Source of the DNA: Elephas maximus indicus
Taxonomy: Eukaryota; Chordata; Mammalia; Proboscidea; Elephantidae
Length of the DNA stretch: 64,000 nucleotides
NCBI RefSeq assembly: GCF_024166365.1
Contig: NC_064820.1
Coordinates: 134,808,001 to 134,872,000, forward strand
Reading direction: 5' to 3'
Shown here: positions 46,131 to 57,908 of the stretch, one piece after another
Position numbering within the stretch: position 1 is the stretch's first letter
Layout: each line of letters opens with the position of its first letter
Position numbers and translations under genes: made by a program
Notes under the pieces: model-generated
The model's database searches: none
What the model was told of the DNA's origin: nothing
Seen by the model: only the letters and a program-made list of their open reading frames with translations

Positions 46131-46153
46131 ACACACACACACACACACACACA
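46131..46153. repeat. (CA)n microsatellite
   Basis: About 11-12 perfect CA units. Confidence 0.9.
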
Positions 46154-47100
46154 GATACCATAGTTTCCAGGTAACATTAAAATGATTAAAAGACATCAAG
46201 TTTTTTTTACTGCACGCATTTTTTTTTAGAACTGTTTCATTTAGATGGCTATATAAATAAGTAGTAATTTGAAGTTTTCATAATGGTTTGCATTAATGTC
46301 ATTATCCTATACAAACATTTAATAACGGATAAAGAAGTAAAATGCTTTGTTAAATGTATAGTAGTCTTGGATTTTAAGAACAATTTTTCATGCTTCTCTA
46401 TTGGATTTCTGACTGAACACGAAGTTCTGGACTCATGTAGTTCAAATAGGAAGACAGAGTTTTATTTGTGTTGGTAACTCCGGCTTTGCAAAATGTTTTA
46501 TCTGCAAGTTAGCCATTCCTTGAAGAAATTAACATATTTTTTACTCAAAATTGGTTAAATGATCTAAAATATGATGGTTTTAGAAGAATTATTACAACTG
46601 GGAGAGGGGAATGTTCATGGTATATTAAATGAAGAAAGGAAGTTACAATAATAGTATTTCTGGTATAGTACTAATTTTTAAAAAAGCTTTATATGTGCGT
46701 ATACAATTGACTCATACATAATTGTAAGACTATGCCATCATGTTATCAATGGTTCTTTAGTCGGATGGATTATAAGGTCTTTAAATTTTATTCTTTTTTT
46801 GCTTTTCTACATGTCCTTAATTTTCTATACTAATTTTGTATTTGATTTAAAATTTGGTTAAAAAAAAGATTTAGAATAGAGTTCACATAAAAAAAAGTTT
46901 TTGTATTCAAATGTCTCCAACACGAAGCCTATTTACCTGATCACTGCAGGTCAGGGCTCTTTGAGATACTACTTTTGCTCTCTGCTGAGAAAGAGATAGC
47001 AATGTTCCAGTTAGACCTGAACTATCTGTTGCCAAGGGACAGTCTTAGGTGAATGTCAGAATCAACAAAACACACCAGTTTGGCTGATTTCCTTAGCAAC
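46154..47100. other. Intergenic, unassigned
   Basis: AT-rich. 46640-46860 resembles an old L1 3' end but is too diverged to assign. Confidence 0.4.
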
Positions 47101-47104
47101 CCTA

Positions 47105-47276
47105 TTAAAAAAAAAAAAAACCAAACCCGTTGCTGTCGAGTCGATTCCGACTTATAGTGACCCTATTGGATAGAATAAAACTGCCCCATAAGGTTTCCAA
47201 GGAGCGGCTCATGGATTCAAACTGACGACCTTTTGGTTGGCAGCTGAGCTCTTAACCACTACACAACCAGGGCTCC
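47105..47276 (-). mobile_element. AfroSINE (short form)
   Basis: A-run, then ACCAAACCCGTTGCTGTCG and AGTCGATTCCGACTTATAG; the head ACACAACCAGGGCTC is at the right. Confidence 0.88.
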
Positions 47277-47488
47277 TTCTTTAGCACTAAAAAAACTAGG
47301 TTAGCTAAAATACTGTTTTTCTTGAAGTGATTAAAATATATTAGATTCTATCACAGGATTTCTGAAACCAAAACATCAGATGGAAAAAGGATGACACAAG
47401 GACAAAATATCAGATAGTTAGATACATTTTTTATTCCTTTACAACCATTTATTTTGGTTCTTCACATTATAGAGCTCTTTCTATGGAA

Positions 47489-47680
47489 ATGGTTCTCAAT
47501 CTTCGTTAAGCACATAAGTCCTGAAGGATCCAACATGGCTTCTAAAAGTAACTAATTTTCAGTGGGGCAAGGGAGCAAGCCTCCTATGGTGCAAATCAGA
47601 ATCAGGGAGAGGCATTTTACTTTGATAAAAATACTCCTAGATGGTTCTAATATCCCCTCACATTGAGAACCACTGCTCTA
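47489..47680. repeat. hAT-type DNA transposon (MER5/Charlie-like)
   Basis: Ends ATGGTTCTCAATCTT and ATTGAGAACCACTGCTC are inverted repeats of the hAT TIR type, about 190 bp apart. Confidence 0.65.
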
Positions 47681-47683
47681 TAA

Positions 47684-48286
47684 CACGGTTGATTTTTGTT
47701 ATTCTCAGTAGTTATGTTTATAAAGCCACTGTGAGTGCTGAATTAGTGAACACTGAGTACTAATGGAGCCTCTGGTCACAATATTTCCATCAATCAATCA
47801 ATGCATAGCCTTGTTTTATGTGTGTTTCTTACTTAATATACATTGCTGATTCATAACATCAAACTCAGTGCCAACAGCACTGTAGCTCATGCCTGAATGA
47901 AGCTTATCTAACACTTACTTTCTCTATAAGGCACATCACAGCCTTTTGGTGCTTAGCAACACTAGACAACGTTTCAGCACTATGCTCAGAGCCCATTTTA
48001 AACAGCAAAATCGCTAACAAAACACAGAAGAATGCAAAAAACATGGCACTAAATAGGCTGCGAAAAGGACATTTACTTACAGTATGGAGTTGAAAGAAGG
48101 AGGCAGAGTGTCACCTTGTTTCACATCAGCTGAGAACATGCTTAGTGGGTGACTCAAAATTTTCACCATTCTGTGCATGTCCGTGAATGACCGTGAAAGC
48201 ACTGTGAATATTGATTTTGGGGTCACAAATTTTAGTGAGTAGATAGATTCATGAATATAGTCCTTGATTAATGAGGATCAACTGTA
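47684..48286 (-). mobile_element. Tigger/pogo-like DNA transposon remnant
   Basis: About 600 bp. Left end ACGGTTGATTTTTGTTATTC; right end ATTAATGAGGATCAACTGTA. The inner sequence on minus resembles the start of a Tigger transposase gene as I remember it (TGTGATGTGCCTTATAGAGA, CATGAGCTACAGTGCTGTTG). Non-coding now. Confidence 0.65.
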
Positions 48287-48985
48287 TTTTGCTACTTCAT
48301 ATTGAATGTTTAAATCAACATCACAGGCAACTATAAAAAGCTTTACTACATTCTGCTAAACATTGTTATTGCTACCTAGCCTCCGTTCCCCCTTTCTCCC
48401 TTCCTAAATGTACCCTTTCTTTCATGTTTCCAAAGCCCATGTGCTTCAGGGAATGTTGACTTGATCTCCACCTTCAGGGATAGGCCTGAGTAGTATAACG
48501 GTAATCTCAACTCCTTGCAACAGTGGTTGGTCTAGGAATTGGGCTGTGGCATTTCCTTGGCCAAAGGACTAGTTCAGGGAGGATCAGGAGAGCCAGTCTG
48601 AGCCAATGAGACTTCAGGGAAAGTTTGCAGGGGGCTGCCGGGAAGGAAATTTTCTTGCTGTTAGGAGAAAGCCACCAAAAGAGACATGTTCTCTTTCTCT
48701 GGAAGTCATTGTGTGCACTTGTATAGCCCAGGACTTTTAGAGCCTCTCCCCCAGTGAAGGAAGCTGGCCCAAGAATGAAACAGCTTAGAGAGGAGGACAC
48801 AACTGAAGGACTGCAGGGGCTGAACCAGCCCTGAAACCCTCCCTCCTTCTAAAGTACAAGGTGAATACACTTCAGCCAGTTGGGGTAAAATATTCCATTT
48901 CTTACAGCTGAAAGCATACTAATACTGATAAACATAAATAATATTGAAGAATTCTTCAAAATGTAAGTATATCATCTCACTTATC
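48287..48985. other. Intergenic, unassigned
   Basis: Moderate GC at 48480-48850; resembles repeat-derived sequence but not nameable. No gene. Confidence 0.4.
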
Positions 48986-48992
48986 ACACTTA

Positions 48993-49156
48993 GAGCCCTG
49001 GCGGCGCAGTGGTTAAAAGTACAGTTGTTAACCAAAAGGTAGGCAGTTCGTATCCACCAGTGACTCCTTGGAGACCCTATGGGGCAGTTAGTTCTACCCT
49101 GTCCTATAGGGTCACTATGAATCCGAATCCATTAAACGGCAATGGGTTTGGTTGTT
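48993..49156 (+). mobile_element. AfroSINE (short form)
   Basis: Canonical A box TGGCGGCGCAGTGG and B box CAGTTCGTATCC; tail TATGAATCCGAATCCATTAAA. TSD TCACACTTA (about 48984 / 49158). Confidence 0.9.
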
Positions 49157-49166
49157 GTCACACTTA

Positions 49167-50148
49167 CCATGATTTGAGTGTGAACTGAGTTTCATTTCAT
49201 AGATTGAAATGAACATGGAAAGAAAAGTTACTTCAGTCTCTGTAACTATTGATTTAAGTTAATCACCTTAAATAGCATCTTAAATATTAATTTTAAATGT
49301 TTCCATTAAATACAGCACAATAATATGGCTGGGTTATAAAAGTCATACGAAGGCTTTTAGCATTCATCTTTAAAATAACGATCTTAAAAAGAAATCTCAA
49401 TAATGGGATTTGTGCTTAAAATATGTTTTACGTATATCCTTGAGATCTAGTATTAAAATATCAGTGCTGATAAAAACTGATTAAAATATACTTCTTTGTG
49501 AATAATTTATATATCATATCATCAAATTGAAGAATTACACTGAAGAGAAATTTCAATAACTATAGTATCAATGTAAAATAATCCTTATTGGTGCCTTTTC
49601 AGATAATGAATTAATTCCTTTAAATTTGTTGAAATATTAAAAAAAAAAACAATATTGAAACCATAAAAATAAAAGCAGGCTTTTTTTTTTTTTCTAATGA
49701 ACTCACCATTTTCCTCTTCGACAAAATGATTTCACTCTGTTCTGCAGCTTGTTTATCAAATCAGTACCTTTAGGTCATGGGGAAGGGGAGATGATGAAAA
49801 ACAAGTACAAGGTAGTTACATGATTATTTTGGAGGGAATAGGAGAAAATATTAGGAGAAATATAACAGCATTGAAAATAAATGCTTTTGAAAATTATTTA
49901 GGTGCCAAAGTAATTGTGGAAAACCAGTCTTACACCTTCGTAGAAAAATTTTCTGCCCTTCAAAGGTGCTTATTTTGGGGCTTCTGCTTTCTCTACATTA
50001 AACTCGGCGATACTTATCTTGCAGACTACAGATCCACAGGCAGTTTGCCATCCATCTTCCATTACTTACTTATATCAAATTTGCTAGATTCATACATTCC
50101 TACATATTATTATAGCATGTGGCCACAGGGGAAGTATTCAGGATAGCT
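49167..50148. other. Intergenic, unassigned
   Basis: AT-rich; the open frame at 49820-50146 has no recognisable domain and is judged a chance ORF. Confidence 0.45.
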
Positions 50149-50160
50149 AAATATTGAATA

Positions 50161-50330
50161 AAACACCAAAAACCAAACCTACTGCTGTTGAGTTGATTCC
50201 AACTCATAGTGACCCTATAGGACAGAGTAGAACTGCCCTGTGGAGTTTCCAAGGAGCATCTGGCAAATTCAAACTGCCGACCTTTTGGTTAGCAGCCATA
50301 GCACTTAACCACTACACCACCAGGGTTTCC
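50161..50330 (-). mobile_element. Young AfroSINE (short form) with exact TSD
   Basis: Tail ACCAAACCTACTGCTGTTGAG, head CTACACCACCAGGGTTTCC. Exact 12-bp TSD AAATATTGAATA (50149-50160 / 50331-50342). Confidence 0.93.
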
Positions 50331-50342
50331 AAATATTGAATA

Positions 50343-51514
50343 TCTGGGTTTAAATTGATTTCTATTTTGCTGACATAAAAAAAAGTGGGAAAAAAATAGC
50401 TGACTTAAAAGACAAAGCTCTTAAACTAAAGAAAATGATTAAATTAACTCTATTCTTTTTTGTAGTTGGAGATCATGTTTGAGATTTTAGAATGGAAGAC
50501 AGTATCTGAGGAGGTCTAAACAATAATATGAGCTGATTTGTAGGCTCTATTTCTAAAAGTCTAAAACCATTTTAATCCAATATGACTTTGTTTTGGGAAA
50601 TCTTATAAATAAAATATTTAAATAAATGAAATTTTGAGTGAAATAAAATATCTGGATATATTACTATCTTAGAATATAACCATGATAGATTTATCTGAGG
50701 GGGCGGGGAAAGAAAAAAATGTACTGAATAAATTTCTCAGTATTGCATAACAGATTAAAGTTCGTTGTTCAATTTAAATGGATTTGAAGTTATTGAACAT
50801 GAGGAACTGCTATGAAGTTCCACCTTTTCATATCAAAATGATAACATTAGGCATTCATACTCATGAGAACCAGATTGGGCAGAGAGAAAGCTACGTGATC
50901 CAGGCAGAAACACTTTAGAAGAAGGGTTATGAAGAAAAGAAACCTGACTACATGTGTAAGATAAGTGCTGCCTCAGCTCTGCTCCTAGAGGTGGTAAGTT
51001 TATTAATAATGGGATGATAATTGGGTCCTTTGTGGCGGGTTTATTATACCACTTAATACTTTTTAACTGAAGCCTTGAAATGTCTGCTCAGTTTTCCTAA
51101 AACTTAGAAGCTACTTCAATTAAAAAAAAAAAAAAAAATCTTACCAATGAACTTGACTGACAATAGATACACGATAAATTTATTCAATTCCCCTGAGTGA
51201 ATTCAGAGGTAAAATTTTCAAGATATACAGCAATGTGGATCTGGGTATTTGAAATTTGAAGAAACTCCTGGGAATCTTATGGTGCCTGATGGTTCTATTT
51301 TGGTCCAGTTAAGAAATAGGAGAAAGCCCTTGAAAAGTCTGTATTTCTTCAGAAGAAAATTGAAGTCTAAAAGTTTGACAAAAGTAGAAAGCTACTAGCC
51401 AACTATAATGAAACAATATAGGATTTTATGTAATAAAATAATTTTTAATATTTTGACAAATGATATTTCGGTTAGGTTTAAAGTCCATCTACTGGCTAAA
51501 ATCCATTATAGTTT
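50343..51514. other. Intergenic, unassigned
   Basis: AT-rich, with no gene or nameable repeat. Confidence 0.45.
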
Positions 51515-51612
51515 TGTCTGTTCATTCGACAAATATTTATTGAATGCTTATTGTGTGCTAAGCAGTATTCTGAGCTCTGGGAATAGAGAACTGAACAAAC
51601 AAGATCCCTGTC
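51515..51612. repeat. L2-like fragment
   Basis: TTCGACAAATATTTATTGAATG, TGTGCTAAGCAGTATTCTGAG and CTGGGAATAGAGAACTGAAC match L2 3' region words. Confidence 0.55.
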
Positions 51613-52167
51613 TCATGGAAATTAATAAAAATTAATTGGCACTTGTGTATGTATATAATAATTTGTAACTTAAACAAAGATTTGTGATGCAATGTATCAA
51701 AGAAAATGAAAACAAACAAGTATTAAAATGTCTTTTAAACGTCACCCTTTTGAATAGACACCATTTTGGTGTGTTCATATTCCTTGCTAGGAATAACAGA
51801 AACCAGTTTATTAATAAACACTGCCTGGATGGTGGACAAAACTATAATATCCCATATCTTGGTATAATGCAAATGTCATAAAATAAGAATTATTAAAACT
51901 GACTGATAACTATATAGTTTAAAATATACTTAGAAAATGTCTCTCATATAGATGGGTATTGGTTTAAATTGTTCAGAATTCCAGATTTTTTAATGTTTCT
52001 TCCTTTTTTCCTTCCATTCTTTCTTCCTTTCTCTTAACCCCCTGCCACCCTTCACTTCCTATTGGAGTAATACCCTTTCCTAGTCAGAAGTCTTGTGAAA
52101 CTAGCAATTAAAAAACTATCTTAGGTTGGATTCTTTAGAGAAGCAAAACCAGTGAAGCATGTATGTC

Positions 52168-52323
52168 ATTGTTGTTAGGTGCCATCGAGTCAAATCCGAC
52201 TCATAGCGACCCTATAGGACAAAGTAGAACTGCCAAAATAGAGGTTCCAAGGAGTGGCTGGTGATTCAAACTGCTGACCTTTTGGTTAGCAGTCGAGCTC
52301 TTAACCATTGCACCACAAGGGCC
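52168..52323 (-). mobile_element. AfroSINE with an RTE-type tail
   Basis: The left end is CATTGTTGTTAGGTGCCATCG, the exact style of the RTE LINE 3' end, instead of the usual A-rich AACCAAACCCATTGCC. The rest is a normal short-form SINE body with the head CACCACAAGGGCCC. Confidence 0.85.
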
Positions 52324-52362
52324 CCATATATGTATATATATATGTAGAGAGAGAGAGAGATT
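52324..52362. repeat. (TA)n(GA)n simple repeat
   Basis: CATATATGTATATATATATG followed by TAGAGAGAGAGAGA, between the SINE and the rest of the LTR. Confidence 0.8.
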
Positions 52363-52835
52363 TATCTCAAAGAAATGGCTCACGTGGTTGTAGAGGCTGA
52401 CAAGTCACGAGTCCATGGGTCAGGCTGAAGGCTGAAGCATCTCCTTTCTCCTGACTCACATAGTGGCAGGGGCTGATGAACCCAAGATCAGCAGGTAAAA
52501 TGGTAGGCTGCTGGCTCACACAATGTGGAGGCTGATGAATCCCAAGATTGGCAGATAAGATGGCAGGCCACTGGTTCACAGGCTGCAGAGGCTAACAAAT
52601 CCCAAGATTGGCAGGCAATATGGCAGACAGCTGGGTCAAATCCCAAGCAAGTTAGCTTTGCCAGAAGATCAATATATGTATTGGATGTAGGCCATACCTT
52701 TAGGAAAACTCCTCTTACAACTGATTGGCTGATCGCATCAAATCACATCATGGAGGATGACTACATGATTACATAACTGTCAAACCACTGAGAATCATGG
52801 CCCAACCAAATTGACACACAACCTCAACCATCACA

Positions 52836-53310
52836 AACACTAACTAAAAATAGAAGCTTAGTATTAAGTCATTCTCTTCTCCTTTTTCCCTGTCAAGTTT
52901 TCCTTTCTCTCCTACAGGATTAGTCACATTTTTCAAGGTTAACCTACTTACCCCTTATCCCTGGCACTCCTGCAACTTCACCTGTTTATAGTTATCTTAA
53001 CCTTCAAGCCTTTTCCCAAAGCATTGCTGTAAATCTATCTTTTCTCCACTAGTTCAATAAATTATTTTTTTATTATTATAAAGTTTCTGAAATGAAATAG
53101 ATGGCAAAATTTTTCCTAGTGTGTCAGAGAATGGCTGTTGATTTTCCCATCTGCAGTCTGAACAAGATAAGCTTATAGCTACATTTCTTGTATTCATCTT
53201 TTTATGTAGTCATCTTTGTTCTCTGTGTATAAAGAATTGTGTATCGTTTTCTACCACTGGTGCAGATATAATTCTAACAGTGTTGCAAATTTTACAGAAT
53301 TTTTCATTCT
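52836..53310. other. Intergenic, unassigned
   Basis: Nothing recognised. Confidence 0.4.
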
Positions 53311-53311
53311 G

Positions 53312-53392
53312 CAATAATTTATTGACCAGGTACTACAAATTTATGCAGGACACTGTTTTAGACACTGGGGACATGGTAATGAACAAAATAGC
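53312..53392. repeat. L2-like fragment
   Basis: AATAATTTATTGACCAGGTAC, ACACTGTTTTAGACACTGG and GGTAATGAACAAAATA. Confidence 0.5.
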
Positions 53393-53623
53393 TGTATTTT
53401 CTAATTTACTCATATTTATGTTTAGTAGTTTTTAGAAGATTATGTATTTCTGGTTAATGTTAGGATAAACCAACCAATGTCGACATTGCAGATTCTTTGC
53501 CCCCTCCCTTTTTTTTTTAATTATTGATTTTATTTTTGATACAGCTCTTACCTGGGACATAAATAATTTTTTATGAAAAAAAAAACCATTTCACATTTAT
53601 TAAATTTATAAAGTACACTGTTG

Positions 53624-53822
53624 AGGAGCCATGGTGTGACAGTGGTTGAGCTCACAGCTGCTAACCTAAAGGTTGGCTGTTCAAACCCACCCAGTTGCTT
53701 CTTGGGAGAAAGAGCTGGTGGTCTACTTCAATAAAGATTGCTGTCAATAAAACCCTATGGGGCAGTTCCACTCTGTCACATGAGGTCACTATGAGTCAGA
53801 ATTGACTAGATGGCACCCATTA
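53624..53822 (+). mobile_element. Long-form AfroSINE
   Basis: Head GGAGCCATGGTGTGACAGTGG, B box CTGTTCAAACCCA, long-form GGGAGAAAGAGCTGGTGGTC, tail GAGTCAGAATTGACTAGATGG. The middle has the odd repeat ATTGCTGTCAATAAAACCC. Confidence 0.86.
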
Positions 53823-55179
53823 AAAACATTCTGTTATACTAACTAGACAGAGAGTGTATCTCAGTTTAATGTCCAACCATCTAAATCTAGAGTAACTAGA
53901 AAATACACGTGAACCTTCTTAAGAACTTTATTCACTATATTGAGATAATAATATTAGCATATAATTAGGAAACAAATTTAATCTTCTCCAAGCCCATGAA
54001 GATTTATGGGGAAGTAGGACATTACTTCCCCTTAGACATTATATTTTCCCCCTTCGTTATTCTAAACAACTTTCAAGATGAATCTGGCTCAAGAATGTAA
54101 GTGGTGGGCTTCCCAAAGGCTCCAACAAGTGTCTGCTTAACTGCAGAGGAAGGTTAACATGGGTATTGTTGGCATAGGGTGAAGGCTGAAGATGTGGCCC
54201 AAAACAAATCTCTTTCAAGTGTTACATTCTGTCTTTAAATGCCATGCAAACTGTTTTATTGTATCCACAATAGTTTCATGTTTGTTTTAATATAAAAACA
54301 ATGTTTGAATTTCTTACCACTGATTAGCATTGTTGCTCCACAATATGATATGCTATGTTTCCACTCCAACTTCCTGGCACACCTCCATGTGTTCAGGGCA
54401 TCTGTGTATCCCCATTTGAGAATCACCAGAGTAGCATAACACAAGCTCTAACTGTTATCAAATTGTTGAAGAGATCCGATTTCATATTTTCTCATCTGTT
54501 AAACCTCCTGCTTTAGTCTGCACAGTGTTGCTGCAAAGATCAGAAGTCAATATATACAACTGGTTTATTCAACAATCTGAAGTTAGGTCAGGGTACAAAT
54601 ATGAAATGATTCTATTATATTCTTTAATCACTGCTTTCAACTGTGCTCCAGTGATTCCCCCCTCCCCATTCCTTAGTAACAGCTTGGGCAGATCCCATAG
54701 CTTTCTGGTCACTTTCAGTGATTGCAATGTTCGTTCGGTCCAATTTAAAACTCTACCTTATATCCGTGTGCAATTTCACCTCCTTCTCATCCCTCCAGTT
54801 CCAGCAATTTCCACTTAAGGGAGCTGGATTGGGGAAGGAGTGGGATCCACTTTTTCACTTCCTCTCCTCTCTTTCTTTTGAATGGAGAAAGAGTGCAAAT
54901 ACCTGTAATTTAAAAGAGGCAGGTGTGGTCCTCTATTGTCTGTTACTGTTCCTCTAGCCCAGATCCATCAGTCTTCGGATCTATCACTTCTGGGTAGGAG
55001 CCAGCTAAATACTGAACCTCTCCTGGGATACATGTGCATATTATTTCTAGGGGCAATGTTGGTGAGGGGCTTCCCAGGGAAATATATTCTGCCCCAGGAA
55101 ACCTGCCTAACTCAGTCACTCTTGTCTCTTGTTCAACTGCTTTTAAAATCATCCCAGTTCCTTGCAACTTACTTTGGAA
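53823..55179. other. Intergenic, unassigned
   Basis: No gene. 54380-54440 may be a small hAT scrap (CCCCATTTGAGAATCACC). Confidence 0.4.
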
Positions 55180-55334
55180 AAAAAATTCATTGTCATTGAG
55201 TCGATCCTGACTCAGAGCAACCCTATGGGACGGAGTAAAACTGCCCCATAGGGTTTCCAAGAAGCAGATGGTGCATTCGAACTGCCAAGCTTTTGGTTAG
55301 CAGCTGAGCCCTTAACCTCTGCACCATCAGGGCA
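55180..55334 (-). mobile_element. AfroSINE (short form)
   Basis: A-run, TTCATTGTCATTGAGTCGAT at the left and the head TCTGCACCATCAGGGC at the right. Confidence 0.87.
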
Positions 55335-56920
55335 AAATACACTGTGTTAATGAATGGATTGGAATCATGGATAGGTAGGATTGACAGAGCAAATATAGCA
55401 AAATATTAATGATTGTGTACCAGGTAGTGGGTATATAAATGTTCAATGTACAATTCTTTCAGCTTTTCTATAAGTTTGAAGTTTTTCTTAATAAAATGTT
55501 GGGGGCAATGTATGCATGTGTTATCTGAAAAATAATATTAAGTTTGAAGAAAAAAAATTCATCCCAGTTCCATCCCACATTCTACAACTCATAGCATTTT
55601 GATGTTGTATTCTTCTTACCTGGTGGCCTGTCCTGTCCTCTTGGATAGGGTGCCACCAAGATGGCTCAATTAAAGAGGCCTCTCACCACTGTGTTCCTTT
55701 GAATCTCACATATTTTGTCACAGTGAAATGTGGATGCAGGCTGCTAATCATAATCTCTCTGTCTTTCTCCTACAGTCTTTCTCTCTTTTCTTCCTGCTCT
55801 GGTATCCACAATGAGCTGATCAGCCCATCCTCAATCTCTGTGAGAGATTCTCTTGTACCTACTTCTTTTTGCTTAGCTTAGGGTGGGGAGGGAAAAAGCT
55901 CCCACCCTCTACAACAGGAAAGTTCTTGGCCTTTCACTCACCAGTCCTTGGCCCACTATCTTTGAATATAGACTTAAGTGGGTGCTGGAGTGATGGTTAT
56001 AGAGGGCAAAGCCACTGTGGTCATCTCTTACAACTCAGAGGTTTCTGGGGCTTAGTTGCCTTGGGTGCTCCTTAGAGTAAGGGTGGACATAATGTCTCTT
56101 TGTTGTTTTTGGGGCCATGGTTGAAAACTCTGGGGCAACAGGAAAAGACCCCACTCAACATCCTGTTATATGCGCTAGAATTTGCTTGAAATGTACACAT
56201 TTATGCAAATATAAGGCACTATTAGGCAGCAGAAACACCTGAGGTAGTTCAAGAGGGACAATTTTGTGGTTTATGTACTCATCAAGGGATAACAGCATTG
56301 TTATATATAAAAAAAAAGTTTTATTTCATTCTTATACCACCTGTGAAATGGTCCAACAAAGCTTGCTAGCTAGGCACTGAGTGAGCTACTGGTACTATTT
56401 CTTAGGGATATGAATAAGGAGTTGAGGGAGGGTTTTCCTTTCTCTGTACCCAGGCCATATATTTAGAGCCTTCCTCTGAATTCAAAGGGAGATATTATTG
56501 ATTGTTTAATTTATTCCTATTGTTTGTTTTAACACAGAGATATAGAGGATAGTCTTACACCCTTCAAGTGTGCTTGTAATATTCACATTAAACTATAATC
56601 CCTGTACCAGAGATATTTCATAGCACTGAAGATTCTGTGTTACCATTTAATGGCGTCAGATGTATATGGGCCAATCACATGCCCAGAAGCCTGGGGAGTT
56701 TGTCCACCAGACTGCTGAGTAGGTTGGCACCAGCTCTTCCTCCACTATTGGCTTCAGTGTGCCAAAAGGAAGCTTTTTAGAGGGAGAAGAAAATTGACAC
56801 ACACCAAACATTATGCAATAGGTGAATTGAAGTCCCATAATGTCATACAGTGCTTCCTAATGTCACAGTAGTGAAGAAGCGGCTCTTTCTACCCAGCACC
56901 TGCCATCTGTTCTATCTCTA
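55335..56920. other. Intergenic, unassigned
   Basis: No gene or clearly nameable repeat. 55430-55510 looks like an old L1 end (CTTAATAAAATGTTGGG). Confidence 0.4.
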
Positions 56921-57346
56921 TAGTGGGTTAAAGAATGCCCCTCCAAATTCATGTCCACCTAGAACCTCAGAACATGACCTTATTTGGAAATAGGATCTTT
57001 GCAGATGTAATTAGTTAAGGATCTCAAGATGAAATTGTCCTGGATTTAGAGGGAGGGTTATCCTAAATCCAATCACTGATGTCCTTATAAGGAAATCAGA
57101 AGGTAATGTAAAGATAGCAGAGATTGAACCGTTGTGTTCTCTAGTCAAGGAACACCAGAGGTTTCTGGCAATCACCAGAAGCTAGGAGAGAGGCCTGAAA
57201 CGGTTTCTCGCTCAGATCCTCCAGAAGGAATGAACTCTGCTGACACCTTGATGTAAGGCTTCTGGCTTCCTGAACTGTGAGAGGATAAATTTCTGTTGTT
57301 TCAGTTCGTGATCATTTGTTATGGCAGTCCTAGGAAACCAATGTAA
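56921..57346 (+). mobile_element. MLT1-like MaLR solo LTR
   Basis: GGGTTAAAGAATGCCCCTCC, ATTTGGAAATAGGATCTTTG, CAGATGTAATTAGTTAAGG, TGTCCTTATAAGGAAATC and TTCTGTTGTTTCAGTTC occur in the order expected of this ancient LTR class. Confidence 0.72.
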
Positions 57347-57364
57347 TGCCTATTCCTAAAATGA

Positions 57365-57382
57365 AAAAAAAAAAAAAAAAAA
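57365..57382. repeat. Poly(A) run
   Basis: Eighteen or so consecutive A with no clear element attached. Confidence 0.7.
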
Positions 57383-57682
57383 TGAAGCCCTCTCAAAAGT
57401 CTGCTGCCTCTAGTGTGTGTTCACTTCATCAACGGCACAGCCTTCCCACAGCAATCCTGAGCCCAAAGCTCATCCCAGCCTAAAGTAACCTCGTAAAGAA
57501 GGTGTGCAAGAAATATTGATTTTCTTTATATTCTTAAATCTACTTCCCTCTCCCATTCTACCAAGCAAGAGGAAATTCTACCTGTCTCCACGAACGAAGT
57601 GCTGTGTGGAGGTACTGGGGTTCTTACACAGAGCAAATAATGGAGGAGTCTTGCCAGGTTTTGCCCTTGCTGGTCACTGTTG

Positions 57683-57896
57683 GGAGGAGCTCTGGTGTGC
57701 AGTGGTTAAAGCGCTCAGCAGCCAACCAAAAGGTCGGTGGTTCGAACCCACCAGCCGTTCTGCGGGAGAAAGTTGTGGCAGCCAGCTTCTGCAAAGATTA
57801 CAGCCTTGGAAACTCCATGGGACAGTTCTGTCCTGTTCTATAGGATTGCTATGAGTTGGAATTGACTCAATGGCAACAAGTTTTGCTTTTTGGTTT
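57683..57896 (+). mobile_element. Long-form AfroSINE with exact TSD
   Basis: The best-preserved long-form copy: A box TGGTGTGCAGTGG, B box GGTGGTTCGAACCCACC, GCGGGAGAAAGTTGTGGCAGC, tail GAGTTGGAATTGACTCAATGG. Exact 12-bp TSD TGGTCACTGTTG (57671-57682 / 57897-57908). Confidence 0.93.
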
Positions 57897-57908
57897 TGGT
57901 CACTGTTG

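Larger units (their letters stand above)
52129..52835 (-). mobile_element. ERVL (MLT2-like) solo LTR, split by a SINE
   Basis: On minus it begins TGTGATGGTTGAGGTTGTGTG and ends CTCTAAAGAATCCAACCTAA. It includes GTGAGCCATTTCTTTGAGAT and internal near-repeats (AATCCCAAGATTGGCAG three times at 52440-52620). Only the LTR is present. Confidence 0.68.

Noticed and set aside
46131..46153. CRISPR-like or regulatory repeat array
   Set aside because: Simple CA dinucleotide repeat; no spacer structure.
49820..50146. 108-codon open frame in AT-rich DNA
   Set aside because: No domain, no splice or promoter context, composition like surrounding non-coding DNA.
57717..57760. A tRNA gene (good B box GGTTCGAACC)
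   Set aside because: The box lies in a SINE head; no complete cloverleaf or acceptor stem could be drawn.
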